Part shown: one piece after another, positions 33,604 to 42,312 of the stretch
Layout of the letters: the number at the start of each line of letters is the position of its first letter
Numbering within the stretch: position 1 is the first letter of the stretch
DNA from: Oscillospiraceae bacterium Zagget6
GTDB taxonomy: Bacteria; Bacillota; Clostridia; Oscillospirales; Oscillospiraceae
Length of the DNA stretch: 64,000 nucleotides
Direction: 5' to 3'
NCBI GenBank assembly: GCA_001941075.1
Contig: MSHH01000064.1
Location: 25,463 to 89,462 of the forward strand
The notes under the pieces: generated by a model
What the model saw: only the letters and a program-made list of their open reading frames with translations
Told to the model about the DNA's origin: nothing
Database searches by the model: none
Translations under genes and position numbers: made by a program

Positions 33604-34983
33604 TTATCTATCTGGATTATACCGGAAATACTCGTCGTCCTCCGGGAAGAAGTCCGCGTCCTCCGGTTCTTCCGCGCCCTCTGTCTCCAAAATCGCGTCC
33701 AGCAGCTTGAAGCCGTCCTGGGCCACAAAGGTGACGGGGACGCCCAGCGCCTCCTCCACCTGTTCCACCGTCACATCGTCCAAAAAGACGTTTTGGTGGT
33801 AGCGAAGCATACAGTCGGGCAGCAACAGCCGCTCTCCCAGCTCTTTGCCCTTTAGCTGGGCAATCAAATCCCGGCCCGTCACCAGTCCGGCCACGGTGAT
33901 CTCAGGGCCGAAGAAGTCGTTGCGGATCTCGTACACACGGCCCTCACCGCCGAACTGGGCGGTGGCCTCTGCTGCCAGCCGGGTGAGCAGGGGAGCGGCG
34001 GCCCGTCCTGTCGCCATGGAGAAGGGCCGGACGGTCACTTCTTCCCCTTCCATCATCCGCAGCGCCCCGCGAAACTCCACCTGAAGCAGCCGCAGCATAC
34101 CCACGCCGTTTTCCAACTGGCAGTAGTCCTCGTAAAATTCATCGGAGGGCAGCTCCCGCTTCGCCAGCAGGTAAAACTCGTCGCTGCACCAGAACATCCG
34201 GCGGCCAAACTCCGCCAGACACCGGTCGCCGTAAGCCTCCACCATGTCCAGCACAGCGGCGGCTTCCGCCTGGGTGTAGGTGCGCAGGGGGTACAGCCCC
34301 TCCCGGTACTTGGTCAGGCCCACCGGGACGATGGCGACGCTGGCGACTCCGTTTCGCATGGCGGTCAGGTCGTTCATGGAGCGCTCCAGCGCCGGGCCGT
34401 CGTTGACGCCGGGGCAGGCCACGATCTGGCAGTTCATCTGGATGCCCGCCTGGGCGAAGCGGCGCATGATGTCGATGGAGCGCCCGGCAAAGCGGTTGCC
34501 CATCATCTTCACCCGCAGCTCCGGGTCAGTGGTGTGGACGGAGACGTTGATGGGGGAGATGCGCAGGTCGATAATGCGCTGGATCTCCCGCTGGGAGAGA
34601 TTGGTCAGGGTGATATAGTTACCCATCAGGAAGCTGAGCCGTTCATCGTCGTCCTTGAAATACAGCGTGTCCCGCAGGCCCGCCGGCATTTGGTCCACAA
34701 AGCAGAAAATGCAGCTGTTGGCGCAGCGGTGGCACTTGTCCATCAGATACGTCTCAAAGTTCAGCCCCAGCTCCTGGCCCTCCCGTTTGCGGACGCGGAG
34801 TTTTCGTTCCTGTCCGCTCTCATCGGCCAGAGTCAGCGTCAAGCGGGTGTCGTAGGTATAAAATTTGTAGTCCAGCACGTCCACGATGGGATTGCCGTTG
34901 ACCGCCCGCAGCTCCTCGCCGGGGCGGATGCCCGCCCGCTCCGCCGGGGAACGGGCATCGACCGATGCAATTTTGGTACTCAC
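33604..34983 (-). CDS. DUF512 protein: PDZ plus radical SAM
   Basis: 459 residues. Residues 1-80 form a PDZ-like domain (SPAERAGIRPGEELRAVNG). A radical-SAM cluster site follows, CANSCIFC (C-x3-C-x2-C) near residue 90, then the DUF512 region in the C-terminal half (FWCSDEFYLLAKRELP). Members are widespread in Clostridia next to der; their reaction is unknown. The C-terminus is acidic (EDADFFPEDDEYF). Confidence 0.9.
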   Translation of the reverse strand: MSTKIASVDARSPAERAGIRPGEELRAVNGNPIVDVLDYKFYTYDTRLTLTLADESGQERKLRVRKREGQELGLNFETYLMDKCHRCANSCIFCFVDQMPAGLRDTLYFKDDDERLSFLMGNYITLTNLSQREIQRIIDLRISPINVSVHTTDPELRVKMMGNRFAGRSIDIMRRFAQAGIQMNCQIVACPGVNDGPALERSMNDLTAMRNGVASVAIVPVGLTKYREGLYPLRTYTQAEAAAVLDMVEAYGDRCLAEFGRRMFWCSDEFYLLAKRELPSDEFYEDYCQLENGVGMLRLLQVEFRGALRMMEGEEVTVRPFSMATGRAAAPLLTRLAAEATAQFGGEGRVYEIRNDFFGPEITVAGLVTGRDLIAQLKGKELGERLLLPDCMLRYHQNVFLDDVTVEQVEEALGVPVTFVAQDGFKLLDAILETEGAEEPEDADFFPEDDEYFRYNPDR

Positions 34984-35125
34984 TGACGTTCTTCCACTCC
35001 GCGCTCAGAGAATGTTCCCTGAAAAATTCCTTGAATTATCCCCGATGCTCAACTCATTGCGCATTTTGATAGCCATTATTCGGGGCGCTGCCTTTTCAGC
35101 GCAGCGCCTTTTGTTTGCAGTGCCA

Positions 35126-35158
35126 GGCTAACAGCTAACGGCTAATAACTAACAGCTT
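35126..35158. repeat. Solo heptad array
   Basis: GGCTAAC, AGCTAAC, GGCTAAT, AACTAAC, AGCTTA. The first 32 bases are identical to the array at 40303-40334, and both are preceded by a similar TTGCAGT(G/A)CC flank. Confidence 0.8.
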
Positions 35159-35186
35159 ATTTTACCCCATTTCTGCGCAAAAGTAA

Positions 35187-35210
35187 AGAGCCTGCCAAAC
35201 AGCAGACTCT
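35187..35210 (-). terminator. Terminator of rpmF
   Basis: AGAGCCTGC (35187-35195) pairs with GCAGACTCT (35202-35210) with one mismatch. On the minus strand it is followed by TTACTTTT. Confidence 0.7.
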
Positions 35211-35236
35211 CGACTTCGTATCCGGCAACACAGGGG

Positions 35237-35431
35237 TCACTCCACCTCGGCGTTGGCCTCTACCTTCGCGTAGGAGCGGCCATTGTACATGCCGCAGGCG
35301 GGGCAGATGCGGTGGGGCAAACGGTACGCGCCGCATTCGGGGCAGCGCACCAGCTGGGGAGCGGTCAGCTTCCAGTTGGCGCGGCGTTTGTCGCGTCTTG
35401 CCTTGGACACTTTTCTCTTAGGGACTGCCAT
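35237..35431 (-). CDS. rpmF: 50S ribosomal protein L32
   Basis: 64 residues, Lys/Arg-rich. N-terminus AVPKRKVSKARRDKRRANW, followed by the zinc-binding pairs CPEC and CPAC with the intervening GAYRLPHRI. It is a zinc-containing (C+) L32. It follows the DUF177 gene by 34 nt, the usual pairing. Confidence 0.97.
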   Translation of the reverse strand: MAVPKRKVSKARRDKRRANWKLTAPQLVRCPECGAYRLPHRICPACGMYNGRSYAKVEANAEVE

Positions 35432-35465
35432 TGTATGACACCTCCTCGTCCGTCTTTTCCAAAAA

Positions 35466-35969
35466 TCAATCGTCGTCCTGCTCCAGAAGCTGGGCCAGCA
35501 CCGCGAACCGGGGGTCTAATTCCGGCTTGCAGGTACAGGGGCCTTCATTCAGGTCCGCGCCGCACCGGGGGCAGCGGCCCTTGCAGTCCTCTTTACACAG
35601 GTTTTTTGTATCGAGAGCGAAAATCAGCTCATCGCTCATCACTGGGTCCAGCTCCAGCCCGGAGCCGTCCAGGAGGATGATCTCGTCGTCCTCCTCGTTC
35701 TCCAGTTCAGTGGCCAGGGTCCAGTGAATGGGAAGCTCCAGCACCCGCTGGAAGGGCTTGCCGCAGCTGTCGCAGTGCAGGTGCAGGTTGGTGACCGCCT
35801 CCGCCTCCAGCTCCAGCAAACCGGCCCGGTTGCGGACGACGCCCTCGATGCGCACCGGCTCCGCAAAGGGCCGCTCCCCATAGAAATCCAGCTCAGACAG
35901 GTCCATTTCATGCTGAAACGGAAGGACTGAGCCGGGAACATGAATGATGTCTTTGAGTTCCAGTCTCAT
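35466..35969 (-). CDS. DUF177 (YceD-like) protein
   Basis: 167 residues. Characteristic features are LHLHCDSCGKPFQRVLELPI in the middle and the C-terminal Cys motif KEDCKGRCPRCGADLNEG, which probably binds zinc. Family members are co-transcribed with rpmF and take part in 23S rRNA maturation or accumulation (plant DUF177A and E. coli YceD work). The acidic C-terminus DPRFAVLAQLLEQDDD is typical. Confidence 0.92.
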   Translation of the reverse strand: MRLELKDIIHVPGSVLPFQHEMDLSELDFYGERPFAEPVRIEGVVRNRAGLLELEAEAVTNLHLHCDSCGKPFQRVLELPIHWTLATELENEEDDEIILLDGSGLELDPVMSDELIFALDTKNLCKEDCKGRCPRCGADLNEGPCTCKPELDPRFAVLAQLLEQDDD

Positions 35970-35998
35970 AGCAAACCTCGCAAAACGATACGATTTGT

Positions 35999-36027
35999 AT
36001 TGTAACGCAAGTTGTTCTACTTGTCAA
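35999..36027 (-). promoter_or_regulatory. Promoter of DUF177-rpmF
   Basis: Minus strand TTGACA (36022-36027), 17-bp spacer, TACAAT (35999-36004). Confidence 0.85.
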
Positions 36028-36048
36028 CCGCTTTTTTCACAAAGAATT

Positions 36049-36080
36049 GGGCTGCGCCGGAAAATTCCCCGGCGCAGCCC
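36049..36080 (-). terminator. Hairpin downstream of the tannase-like gene
   Basis: Perfect 12-bp stem GGGCTGCGCCGG (36049-36060) with CCGGCGCAGCCC (36069-36080). The T tract after it on the minus strand is weak (AATTCTTTG). Confidence 0.7.
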
Positions 36081-36131
36081 TGCGCTTGCCTTTTGCCGTC
36101 TTACGCTGGCAAACCGAACCGTTAGCAGCGA

Positions 36132-38531
36132 TTACCCGGCGTTGAACAGCGCGGAAAGGGTGTCCTCGTGCTCCTGGAAGATCTCCAGCAGGAAGGTATT
36201 CCAGTGGCGGGCGTCCTGAGTGGAGCTGCCGAACACGTAGTCCTCCTGGCCGTAGTCGATGACGTCAAAGCCGGGCATGGCTTTGCTGGCCCCCGCCGTC
36301 CGGTAGGAGACGGCGTCCGCCAGGGAGAAGGAAACGCTGGTCACGTCGCTGGTGTCCACCCAGCTGCTCAGGTCGGTGCCGGTGGCCTCGGTAGCGGTGC
36401 CATTGGCGGTCTGGGTCTCGGCGGCGGGAGTCTCCACTGTCACGCCGTCCGCGTACTCGGCGTACATCTGGTCCACATACAGGGAGAAGGAGCTGCTCAG
36501 CACCTCAGAGGGCACATGGCCGCCATCCCACTGCCACTCAATGGCGCAGTCGGTGCCGCTGTTCAGCCAGGCCAGCTGGAGGTTCAGGGAGGTGAACATG
36601 GACATATCGCCCTCAGAGGCGCCCATGACGATGCGGGTCCAGGCGGGGCTTTCCGTCCCCTCGTCGCCGATATAGTTCAGCGGGTTGTACAGGGAGACGA
36701 TGTTGTTGCCGTACTCGTCCCCGGCCTCGATTTCCGCGATGTCGGCGGCGTAAGCCTCCACCATCTCCTCATAGGTGGAGTAGTTGGCAGAGTCGGTGCT
36801 GCTGCCCGCTGCCTGGGTGGTGCCCGCGTCGGGGGTACCCACGGTCATGGTGTCGCCTGCGCTGTCCACATTCTCGTTCTGAGTGGCGCTGTCGGTGTCG
36901 CCGGTCTGGTCGGGCAGTTCGCCATCCGCGTCGCCGGGCATCTCGCCGCCCATGTCGCTGGGCAGACTGCTGCTGTCGGCGTCAAAGTCGCCGCCCATGT
37001 TGCCGCCTCTGCCGCCACCGGAGGGCAGGTCGCTGGTGTCGATGTCGCCCAGGGTGCTGGTGTCCCCATCAGGCAGCTCACCTCTGCCGCCGCCATCGGT
37101 CTCGCCGCCTGCGAAGTCCGCCGCGCCGTTCATGCCGCTGGGCAGGTCGCCCGTCTTGCCGCCGCCGGAGCTGGCGGTGTAACGGCCCTCCAGGAAGGCC
37201 GCGGCCTTGTCCTCGGTGGTCATGGCGGCCACTTCGTCATCGGAGAGGGCGTTGCCGTCCTCGTCGAACCACGTCCAGCCGTCGGCGTAGTCCAGATTGT
37301 CCAGATACCACTGGAGGTTGGAGACAAACTCCGCCAGGTACAGGTCGAGATAGGTGCCGCCGTAGCCGTTGGTGTCGGCGTACAGCTCCTCATCGTACTC
37401 GATGGTCAGGGCAACGGTGCTGGTCAGCTCGCCGTCCCCGTCCAGGTCAAAGCCCACATCGGCCTCGGCCACGGTCAGATTCTGCTCGTTGATATAGTCC
37501 ATATAGGATTCAGAGAGGTACTCTGCCAGCTGCGCCTGGAAGTCGGAGCCGAATTCGTAATCGGTATCCAGATAATACTCAAAGGCCAGAGCCATATCCG
37601 CCTCATACAGGGAGGTGATGGCGCTGTAGGCGATGCAGCCCCAGGCCCCATCGGACAGCTCCACTTCCTCGCCGTCAATGGTGACGGTGGTGGAATAGCT
37701 GCCATCCTCGGTCAGGTAGCAGCCCACGGCCCCCACTTCCGCCTGATAGGGGTAGAAGTCAGAATTGTTGGAGGTGGCGGCAAACATGGTGGCATGTGCG
37801 CCGCCGCCGGAGCCGCCGGTGGAGACGAAGTAGTCCACGCTGCCGGGAAGATTGCCCAGCAGGATGTTGTACTTGACGAACCGGGTTGCCGCCTTCTGGT
37901 CAGAGAGGCAGGAGGGCGCGTCGCCGGTGTAATAGGTTTCGCCGTCCTCGTCGGTGGCGGTGTCCTGCTTGCCCCGGTTGCCGCAGGCGACGTTGATATA
38001 GCCCTCAGCGGCGTAGGTGGTGGCCGCCTGTGTGTTTGTGGAGGAGCTGTAGCCCGCCGCACCGGTGTTCAAAATTACCGGGGCAGTGGCGGCGGTGTAG
38101 ACCTGGCCGTTGGTGCTGGTGATCTCCGCGTCGTAGTCGATGACCAGACTGCCGTTGACCGCTTCACTGTAGCTGTCCGCCGTCACGTCAGCAGTTCCGT
38201 CCCCGTCGGTGTCGATGCCGGTGACGTACCCGCCGGGAACGCAGACGGAGACGCCTTCCTCGTCCTCAATCTCCGGATAGGCCACGGCGGAGACGATGGA
38301 CATGACCCAGGCGTCCGCGCCAGAGTCGTAGCTCCAGGTGTAGTCGGTGTTGTTGGCCAGGTTCAGCGTCTCCTCGATATACGCTTTGTCAGAGGCGTCG
38401 GAGACGGTGGAGGTGGTCGCGGCGGATGTGTCCGCCTGTGTGGAGCTGTCCTCCGTGGCCGAGCTGCCGCCGCAGGCGGCCAGGCTCAGCACCATGGCGA
38501 AGGAGAGCAAAAGCGCGAGAAGTTTCTTCAT
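36132..38531 (-). CDS. Tannase-like alpha/beta hydrolase lipoprotein
   Basis: 799 residues. The signal peptide ends in lipobox LAAC (Cys20). The catalytic part resembles subtype B tannase and feruloyl-esterase-like hydrolases: nucleophile Ser241 in STGGSGGGAH, acid Asp642 in GASEGDMSMF and His672 in DGGHVPSE. Between them, about residues 455-590 are a Gly/Asp/Ser/Pro-rich low-complexity insertion (for example DLPSGMNG and DLPSGGGRGG) not expected in the fold. It is probably attached to the outer face of the membrane and hydrolyses plant-derived or other esters. Substrate and exact family are uncertain. Confidence 0.65.
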   Translation of the reverse strand: MKKLLALLLSFAMVLSLAACGGSSATEDSSTQADTSAATTSTVSDASDKAYIEETLNLANNTDYTWSYDSGADAWVMSIVSAVAYPEIEDEEGVSVCVPGGYVTGIDTDGDGTADVTADSYSEAVNGSLVIDYDAEITSTNGQVYTAATAPVILNTGAAGYSSSTNTQAATTYAAEGYINVACGNRGKQDTATDEDGETYYTGDAPSCLSDQKAATRFVKYNILLGNLPGSVDYFVSTGGSGGGAHATMFAATSNNSDFYPYQAEVGAVGCYLTEDGSYSTTVTIDGEEVELSDGAWGCIAYSAITSLYEADMALAFEYYLDTDYEFGSDFQAQLAEYLSESYMDYINEQNLTVAEADVGFDLDGDGELTSTVALTIEYDEELYADTNGYGGTYLDLYLAEFVSNLQWYLDNLDYADGWTWFDEDGNALSDDEVAAMTTEDKAAAFLEGRYTASSGGGKTGDLPSGMNGAADFAGGETDGGGRGELPDGDTSTLGDIDTSDLPSGGGRGGNMGGDFDADSSSLPSDMGGEMPGDADGELPDQTGDTDSATQNENVDSAGDTMTVGTPDAGTTQAAGSSTDSANYSTYEEMVEAYAADIAEIEAGDEYGNNIVSLYNPLNYIGDEGTESPAWTRIVMGASEGDMSMFTSLNLQLAWLNSGTDCAIEWQWDGGHVPSEVLSSSFSLYVDQMYAEYADGVTVETPAAETQTANGTATEATGTDLSSWVDTSDVTSVSFSLADAVSYRTAGASKAMPGFDVIDYGQEDYVFGSSTQDARHWNTFLLEIFQEHEDTLSALFNAG

Positions 38532-38808
38532 GGGAATATCCCTCCTGTTGTGGGGCGCTCTGCGCCATCCCCGCCGGGAGCCGTGAGATACCCCCTGTGG
38601 AAATGGTGCGCGACCCTGATTTTTCGTAGCACGCGCTAACTAAATATATCTTACAATGCGAAACTGAAACGAGGGTGAAACATCGGTGAATTGCACCCAC
38701 CAATATTCCGCCCGGTTTCTCCGGTTTTTTGGGCAGAGTGTCTAAATGGTGGAGGGGGGTTCTCGCTGGGAGTACCGATAAGGCTTATTCAAAGGGAGAT
38801 AACCCCGC

Positions 38809-38841
38809 CATTGCACATTGCGAATTGCTAATTGCAAATTG
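38809..38841. repeat. Solo heptad array, ATTGCNN type
   Basis: CATTGCA, CATTGCG, AATTGCT, AATTGCA, AATTG with 7-bp period, 16 bp upstream of a -35 box. Confidence 0.8.
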
Positions 38842-38856
38842 TCCCCGGTGTTTCCC

Positions 38857-38885
38857 TTGACGAACAGGTGGAGATACGATACAAT
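38857..38885 (+). promoter_or_regulatory. Promoter of the DUF3048 lipoprotein gene
   Basis: TTGACG (38857-38862), 17-bp spacer, TACAAT (38880-38885). Confidence 0.75.
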
Positions 38886-38941
38886 AAAGACCTGTAAAGA
38901 GAACGAAAAGAACCTTATGATACGAACAAGGAGGAACATTT

Positions 38942-40153
38942 ATGAAAAAACTGCTGAGCCTGCTGTTGGCGCTGGCAATGGTGCTGGCCCTGGCGAGCTG
39001 TGCCACCGCCCAGGCGGAGGAGGAACCGGAGGAATCCGCCGAGGTGTCCGTGGTGGAAGTGGAAGCGGAGCCTGTGGTGGAGGAGGATGAATCCGAGCCG
39101 GAGGAAGAGCTTCCCTTCGACTGGAGCTATATCAATCCCCTGACCGGCGAGACCACCGAGGAGGACATCTCCAACAACCGCCCCATCGCCATCATGCTCA
39201 ACAACATCAAACAGGCCCTGCCGCAGTACGGCAACAGCCAGGCGGATGTGTACTATGAAGTGCCCGAAGAGGGCGGCATCACCCGCATTATGGCCCTGTA
39301 CCAGGACGTGACCGACGTGGGGGCTATCGGCAGCATCCGCTCTACCCGCCCCTATTATGTCCGGCTGGCTGTGGCCGCCGACTCCATCCTGGTCCACGCC
39401 GGAGGCAGCACCGCCGCCTACAACGTCATCAAGGATTATATGTATAAGTACGGCCTGGTGGACCTGGACTATCTGAGCAAGGGCACCCGCACGGCGGACA
39501 TCTTCTACCGGGACAGTGGCCGTTTGGCCTCCGGCTACGCCAGTGAGCACACCCTGTTCACCACCTCTGACAACATCCAGACCTATCTGGAAGAACATTC
39601 CGATGAAATTCGTCTGGAGCACAAGGACGACTATGAATATGTCCACTACTTTACGGAGGACGCCACCCCGGTGAGCGGCGACACCGCTGAGACCATTGAC
39701 GTGAGCTTCTCCGGCTACAAGGGGACCACCTTCACCTACGACAGCGAGGCGGGCAACTACAAGGTCAGCGAGTTCGGCTCCGCCTATGTGGACGGCACTA
39801 CCGGCTCTCAGGTCGGCGTGGAGAACGTGGTGGTCATCCAGACCAAAATCGAGGCCCTGAACGACGCCAAAAACCACGTGGCGGTCTACCTGACCGGCAC
39901 CGGCAGCGGCTACTTCGCCTGCAATGGCAAGTATGAAAAGATCACCTGGGTCAAGGAGAAGGCCAAGTACACCTATCAGTTCTACGATGAGGACGGCAAC
40001 GTGGTGGACCTGGGTGTGGGTAAGACCTACGTCTGCATCGTCGGCACCGAGCGGGACATCACTGTGGACGGCGTAGTGCTGGAGAAGCCGGAGGACGCGG
40101 AGGAGACCGAGGATTTGGCCAACTTCGAGGTCACGGACGATGACGAGGACTGA
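38942..40153 (+). CDS. DUF3048 (YerB-like) lipoprotein
   Basis: 403 residues. Lipobox LASC with Cys20, then an acidic Glu/Val linker to about residue 55. The DUF3048 core starts with NRPIAIMLNNIKQALPQYG and includes YEVPEEGGITRIMALYQD and GSIRSTRPYYVRLA. The C-terminal domain (residues about 220-385) ends with an acidic tail. The family is common in spore-forming Firmicutes; its biochemical role is not established. A ribosome-binding site (AAGGAGG) precedes the ATG. Confidence 0.9.
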   Translation: MKKLLSLLLALAMVLALASCATAQAEEEPEESAEVSVVEVEAEPVVEEDESEPEEELPFDWSYINPLTGETTEEDISNNRPIAIMLNNIKQALPQYGNSQADVYYEVPEEGGITRIMALYQDVTDVGAIGSIRSTRPYYVRLAVAADSILVHAGGSTAAYNVIKDYMYKYGLVDLDYLSKGTRTADIFYRDSGRLASGYASEHTLFTTSDNIQTYLEEHSDEIRLEHKDDYEYVHYFTEDATPVSGDTAETIDVSFSGYKGTTFTYDSEAGNYKVSEFGSAYVDGTTGSQVGVENVVVIQTKIEALNDAKNHVAVYLTGTGSGYFACNGKYEKITWVKEKAKYTYQFYDEDGNVVDLGVGKTYVCIVGTERDITVDGVVLEKPEDAEETEDLANFEVTDDDED

Positions 40154-40185
40154 TTGCGCATTATTTGCGCTGATTTGAACAAGCT

Positions 40186-40224
40186 GGGGACGTTGCAGCA
40201 GAAATGTTGCAGCGTCCCCTTTTT
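40186..40224 (+). terminator. Terminator of the DUF3048 gene
   Basis: GGGGACG-T-TGCA pairs with TGCA-G-CGTCCCC, followed by TTTTT. Confidence 0.85.
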
Positions 40225-40302
40225 GATTCGCTCTATGAGCATTCTGTTAGCCATTTGATTTTCGCCCGGTGTTGAACTCTACGTTTTGGGATTGCAGTAC
40301 CT

Positions 40303-40334
40303 GGCTAACAGCTAACGGCTAATAACTAACAGCT
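40303..40334. repeat. Solo heptad array
   Basis: GGCTAAC, AGCTAAC, GGCTAAT, AACTAAC, AGCT, identical to the core at 35126-35158. It ends 8 bp from the stop of the cell-wall hydrolase gene. Confidence 0.8.
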
Positions 40335-40342
40335 GTCTTTCG

Positions 40343-41005
40343 TCACGCGCAGAACCGGTGACTGCCAATGACGGTGATCAGTGGCCTTGACCAGATCCAG
40401 GCGCTGGTGGCCGTAGCGGGGTTGAAATAGTAAATCGCGCCGCCGGTGGGGTCGCTGCCGTTCAGCGCGTCCTGGGCGGCGTGGTAAGCGGAGTCCGCCA
40501 CCGGTTCGTCGATTTGGCCGTCCACCATGCAGGTGAAGGCCCCCGGCTCATAGACCACACCGGCCACGCTGTTGGGGAAGGAGGGGTGAGCGATGCGGTT
40601 CAAAATCACCGCGCCCACTGCCACCTGTCCGGTGTAGGGTTCCCCTCTGGCCTCGGCAGAGATGACCTTGGCCAGCAGCGCCAGGTCGCTGTCCGAGTGA
40701 GACGCGCTGCCCCCGGAAGTGGAAATGCCCATAGCGGTCAGGGTGGCGTCACCGGCCACGCCGTCCGCCGTCAGGCCGTTGACGCTCTGGAAATACTGCA
40801 CGGCGGAGACGGTGGCGCTGCCATAGACCCCATCCACAGCGCCGGTGTAATACCCCCAGCGCTTGAGCTTGGTCTGAATGGTGGTGACGGCTTCGCCGGA
40901 ATCCCCCTGGCGGTAAGCCGCAGCACTGGCCGTCTGGACCAGCAGCAGAGTACACAGCCAAAGAAGCAGCAGGACGGCCATACGGGGCCGCTTGTGCGTA
41001 AGCAT
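40343..41005 (-). CDS. SleB-type cell-wall (spore cortex) hydrolase
   Basis: 220 residues from the ATG at 41005, which is followed by a signal peptide (AVLLLLWLCTLLLVQTASA). A peptidoglycan-binding_1 domain (GDSGEAVTTIQTKLKRWGYY, about residues 35-95) precedes a hydrolase_2 domain (AEARGEPYTGQVAVGAVILN, about residues 115-220). SleB-type enzymes cleave spore cortex as lytic transglycosylases during germination. An open frame extends 63 codons upstream but without signal-peptide character. The partner gene ypeB is not adjacent. Confidence 0.85.
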   Translation of the reverse strand: MLTHKRPRMAVLLLLWLCTLLLVQTASAAAYRQGDSGEAVTTIQTKLKRWGYYTGAVDGVYGSATVSAVQYFQSVNGLTADGVAGDATLTAMGISTSGGSASHSDSDLALLAKVISAEARGEPYTGQVAVGAVILNRIAHPSFPNSVAGVVYEPGAFTCMVDGQIDEPVADSAYHAAQDALNGSDPTGGAIYYFNPATATSAWIWSRPLITVIGSHRFCA

Positions 41006-41261
41006 GATCGTATCATTCCTTTCAACTATCCCGGTCAAACCGGTGGGTTCGGATACGGGGATAGTTTGAGGCGGAATGACAGAGGTTATGCGGTGCAGAT
41101 TTTGGCAGCCCATTTGCCGGACAGCAGGTGAGTTCGTGTTGTTTCGCCGGAACGATACAATTTTTGCGCCAAAACGTGCAGTTTGATGTCGCAAATAGAG
41201 ACAAAGTGTGTTATACTATAAATTGATATGATTCCTCTCTACAGCGCAAGGAGGTTTGACG

Positions 41262-42071
41262 ATGGCTTTTAAAATCGGTTTTGCGGCAGAGCAGCCCCAG
41301 GAACAGCTCTCAGCCACATACACGCCGCCGCAGCAGACAGCGACGCCCCGCAGGTCGGTGGTGCAGGTGATGTTTCCCAATCGTGGCAACAGGCTGGCCT
41401 ATTACAACGACCAATTCGACCTGCACCCCGGCGACATCGTTTTTGTAGACGGCAAACTGGAAGGACAGCGGGGCCGCGTGGTCGAGGTCAGCTACAACTT
41501 CAAAATCAAGGTGTCTGACTACAGGCGCGTGGTGGCCGTGGCGGACACCGACGTTCACGGTCAGTTTTACATGGCAGGTTCCCACTTTATCACCTTCGAC
41601 CCGGCGGTACTGCCCCGGGGCAAAGTGGAGACCTGGTACATGGCGCCGGAGAATCCAGACGAATATATCAGCGGCTGCGACGACACCGGCTTTCTCCTGG
41701 AGGACCTCAAGGGGTTCCAAATCAGCGAGATGGTGGCGGAGCGCGGGCGCAAATACTACCTGGAAAACAGGGTCGCCTACCTTTCCATTGACGGAACCAG
41801 CGGCTACGCCATTGTGGAGGGCGGCAACCCCTACGAGGTGGAATTTGCTTACAAAGACGGAGAAATCAGCAGACTGGTTTGCTCCTGCTTTTGCAGCTAC
41901 AACTGCAAGCATGAGGTGGCTGTCCTGATGCAGCTGCGGGAAACGCTGACCCTGATAGAAAAGAACTACGGTTCCAAGTACAAGGCGGGCGGCTACTTCG
42001 CGGCGGTCAGCAAGAGCGTCCTGTTCAGCATGGCCATCGACAGCAAGACCACCGGCAGCTTCACGCTGTAA
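41262..42071 (+). CDS. SWIM zinc-finger protein
   Basis: 269 residues, start fixed by AAGGAGGT (41249-41256). Residues about 1-30 are disordered. The middle (about 40-110) contains a short beta-rich domain (PGDIVFVDGKLEGQRGRVVE) that resembles an SH3-like or KOW-like barrel. The C-terminal SWIM motif is C207-x-C209...C215-x-H217. SWIM domains bind nucleic acid or protein and often occur in helicase systems, but no helicase gene is adjacent. The role is unknown. Confidence 0.75.
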   Translation: MAFKIGFAAEQPQEQLSATYTPPQQTATPRRSVVQVMFPNRGNRLAYYNDQFDLHPGDIVFVDGKLEGQRGRVVEVSYNFKIKVSDYRRVVAVADTDVHGQFYMAGSHFITFDPAVLPRGKVETWYMAPENPDEYISGCDDTGFLLEDLKGFQISEMVAERGRKYYLENRVAYLSIDGTSGYAIVEGGNPYEVEFAYKDGEISRLVCSCFCSYNCKHEVAVLMQLRETLTLIEKNYGSKYKAGGYFAAVSKSVLFSMAIDSKTTGSFTL

Positions 42072-42133
42072 TGTGTGCCGTTTCTTACATGAAAATACCG
42101 GACGATTCGTTTTTGCCGAATCGTCCGGTATTT

Positions 42134-42312
42134 CAATTAGCAGTTAGCAATGTGCAGTTAGCAATGACCGGGTTTGCAGCCGTATTCGCACCACGGAAAC
42201 ACCTTCAAAAGCAATATGCGCAAGAAAACTCTCGTGAACACCCGCCGACTGGCGACGGCTGAACATCCGGTTTCCACATCATTGCACATTGCTCATTGCA
42301 AATTGCACATTA
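42134..42312. repeat. Inverted pair of heptad arrays (element E3)
   Basis: Left arm 42134-42166 (CAATTAG, CAGTTAG, CAATGTG, CAGTTAG) and right arm 42280-42312 (CATTGCA, CATTGCT, CATTGCA, AATTGCA) bracket 113 bp between convergent genes. The right arm contains the stop codon of dxr. Confidence 0.8.

Larger units (their letters stand above)
38532..38941. other. 410-bp divergent intergenic region
   Basis: It separates the tannase-like gene (minus) and the DUF3048 gene (plus). It holds a module at about 38755-38801 (TTCTCGCTGGGAGTACCGAT) similar to 31441-31490, a heptad array at 38809-38841 and the promoter at 38857-38885. No convincing sigma-A promoter for the minus-strand gene was found. Confidence 0.6.
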
